From: Sulfuriferula sp.
Lineage (GTDB): Bacteria; Pseudomonadota; Gammaproteobacteria; Burkholderiales; Sulfuriferulaceae
DNA length: 6,450 bases
Assembly (NCBI GenBank): GCA_027311185.1
Contig: DAICZK010000084.1
Coordinates: 1-6,450 of the forward strand
Reading direction: 5' to 3'
In this document: positions 5,647-6,450 of the stretch, in pieces
Position numbering within the stretch: position 1 is the stretch's first letter
Layout of the letters: the number at the start of each line of letters is the position of its first letter
Made by a program: the position numbers and the translations under genes
The notes under the pieces: generated by a model
The model's input: the letters and a program-made list of their open reading frames with translations, nothing else
Told to the model about the DNA's origin: nothing
Database searches by the model: none

Positions 5647-6450
5647 TTAAATGTAACTTAACCAGTCCGCATGCCGGGGATCGCGCCCATGCACGCAGTC
5701 GAAATACATTTTTTGCAACTGCGTGGTCACAGGCCCGGGCTCGCCCGCACCAATGGCGCGATTATCCAGTTCCCGGATAGGCGTGACTTCGGCCGCCGTG
5801 CCGGTAAAAAAAGCCTCGTCGGCACTGTATACCTCGTCGCGCGTGATGCGTTTCTCGACGACCTGCAAGCCGATCTCGGCGGCGAGCTGCACGATGCTGT
5901 CGCGCGTGATGCCTTCGAGCGCGCTGGTCAGATCCGGAGTATAGAGCTTGCCGTTGCGAACGATAAATATGTTCTCGCCCGAGCCTTCTGCGACAAAACC
6001 GTCGACGTCAAGCAACAAGGCTTCCTCGTAACCGTCCTGCGCCGCTTCCTGATGGGCGAGAATGGAGTTCATGTAATTGCCGTTGGCTTTGGCCTTGCAC
6101 ATCGTGATATTGACATGATGCCGCGCAAACGACGACGTTTTCACCCGGATACCGCGCTCCAGCGCCTCCGCACCCATATAGGCACCCCAGGTCCAGGCCG
6201 CGACGATGACATGAGTAGACAGCGTTTTCGCGGCGATGCCCATCGCCTCTGCGCCGTAAAAAGCCATTGGCCGCAAATAGGCGGAGTCCAGTTTGTTGTC
6301 TCTCACCACCGCCAGTTGCGCCGCAGTCAGCGTCGCCTTGTCGTAAGGCATTTTCATGCCGAGGATGTGGGCGGAGCGGAACAGGCGGTCGGTATGTTCC
6401 TTAAGGCGGAAAATCGCAGTACCCTGCTCGGTTTTATAAGCGCGCACGCC
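5647..6450 (-). CDS. ilvE: Branched-chain amino acid aminotransferase, 5' end outside window
   Basis: IlvE is a PLP-dependent fold-type IV transaminase that makes valine, leucine and isoleucine from their 2-oxo acids with glutamate as amino donor. The visible part, 267 codons plus stop, begins at GVRAYKT, an internal family motif, and reads open to the window edge. About 35-45 N-terminal residues are therefore missing from view, from an expected total near 305. The PLP-binding lysine is in CKAKANGNY (second Lys, codon 6090-6088), and the family signature follows as LDVDGFVAEGSGENIF, with the Glu of GEN near the cofactor. GITRD and the later FFTGTAAEVTPI stretch are also typical of IlvE and distinguish it from D-amino-acid transaminase and aminodeoxychorismate lyase. 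The GTG at 6447 is an internal valine, not a start. The zf-CHCC gene follows after 9 bp, so the two form an operon. Confidence 0.96.
   Translation of the reverse strand, partial: GVRAYKTEQGTAIFRLKEHTDRLFRSAHILGMKMPYDKATLTAAQLAVVRDNKLDSAYLRPMAFYGAEAMGIAAKTLSTHVIVAAWTWGAYMGAEALERGIRVKTSSFARHHVNITMCKAKANGNYMNSILAHQEAAQDGYEEALLLDVDGFVAEGSGENIFIVRNGKLYTPDLTSALEGITRDSIVQLAAEIGLQVVEKRITRDEVYSADEAFFTGTAAEVTPIRELDNRAIGAGEPGPVTTQLQKMYFDCVHGRDPRHADWLSYI

Noticed and set aside
1..6450. Mobile element, defence system, CRISPR array or RNA gene
   Set aside because: No transposase, integrase, terminal inverted repeats, spaced direct repeats or tRNA/rRNA-like sequence was seen; all substantial coding space is accounted for by five core genes.

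Overview
The window is a chromosomal housekeeping segment from a proteobacterium, most likely a betaproteobacterium. The evidence is a Pseudomonas/betaproteobacteria-type long NrdA with two ATP-cone-like regions and a CESCQ tail, a zf-CHCC mini-protein directly behind ilvE, moderately GC-rich codon use, and clear AAGGAG-type ribosome binding sites. Genus cannot be fixed from the sequence. I see no phage, IS, CRISPR, tRNA or rRNA sequence, and no sign of recent transfer.

Layout, left to right. Positions 1-188 are non-coding or undetermined and contain a short hairpin flanked by A and T runs at 74-101, a probable bidirectional terminator. Next, on the minus strand and transcribed right to left, is the class Ia ribonucleotide reductase operon: nrdA (4219-1352) followed by nrdB (1298-189), separated by 53 bp that can form a GC-rich hairpin. 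Between divergent nrdA and purU is a 266-bp AT-rich regulatory region. It holds a candidate nrdA promoter, two NrdR-box-like palindromes 30 bp apart (one over the predicted -10 element), a run of four DnaA-box-like 9-mers spaced 11-12 bp apart, and a candidate purU promoter. purU (4486-5346, plus strand) encodes formyltetrahydrofolate deformylase. It converges on a short zf-CHCC zinc-finger gene (5637-5437, minus), which follows ilvE (6450-5647, minus, 5' end outside the window) after a 9-bp gap. A 20-bp tandem duplication lies at the 3' end of the zinc-finger gene.

Functionally, NrdA and NrdB form the aerobic tyrosyl-radical enzyme that makes deoxyribonucleotides. All iron ligands, the radical tyrosine, the active-site cysteines and the radical-transfer tyrosines are visible, so the enzyme looks intact. 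PurU releases formate and tetrahydrofolate from 10-formyl-THF, balancing one-carbon units that feed purine and thymidylate synthesis; it is metabolically close to nrdAB but separately transcribed. IlvE performs the last step of branched-chain amino acid synthesis. The zf-CHCC protein resembles the mitochondrial complex I NDUFS6 zinc-binding domain, and its bacterial role is uncertain.

The coding content is ordinary. The most interesting part is the nrdA control region, where NrdR-type and DnaA-type sites appear to overlap. I did not find a convincing undescribed system.
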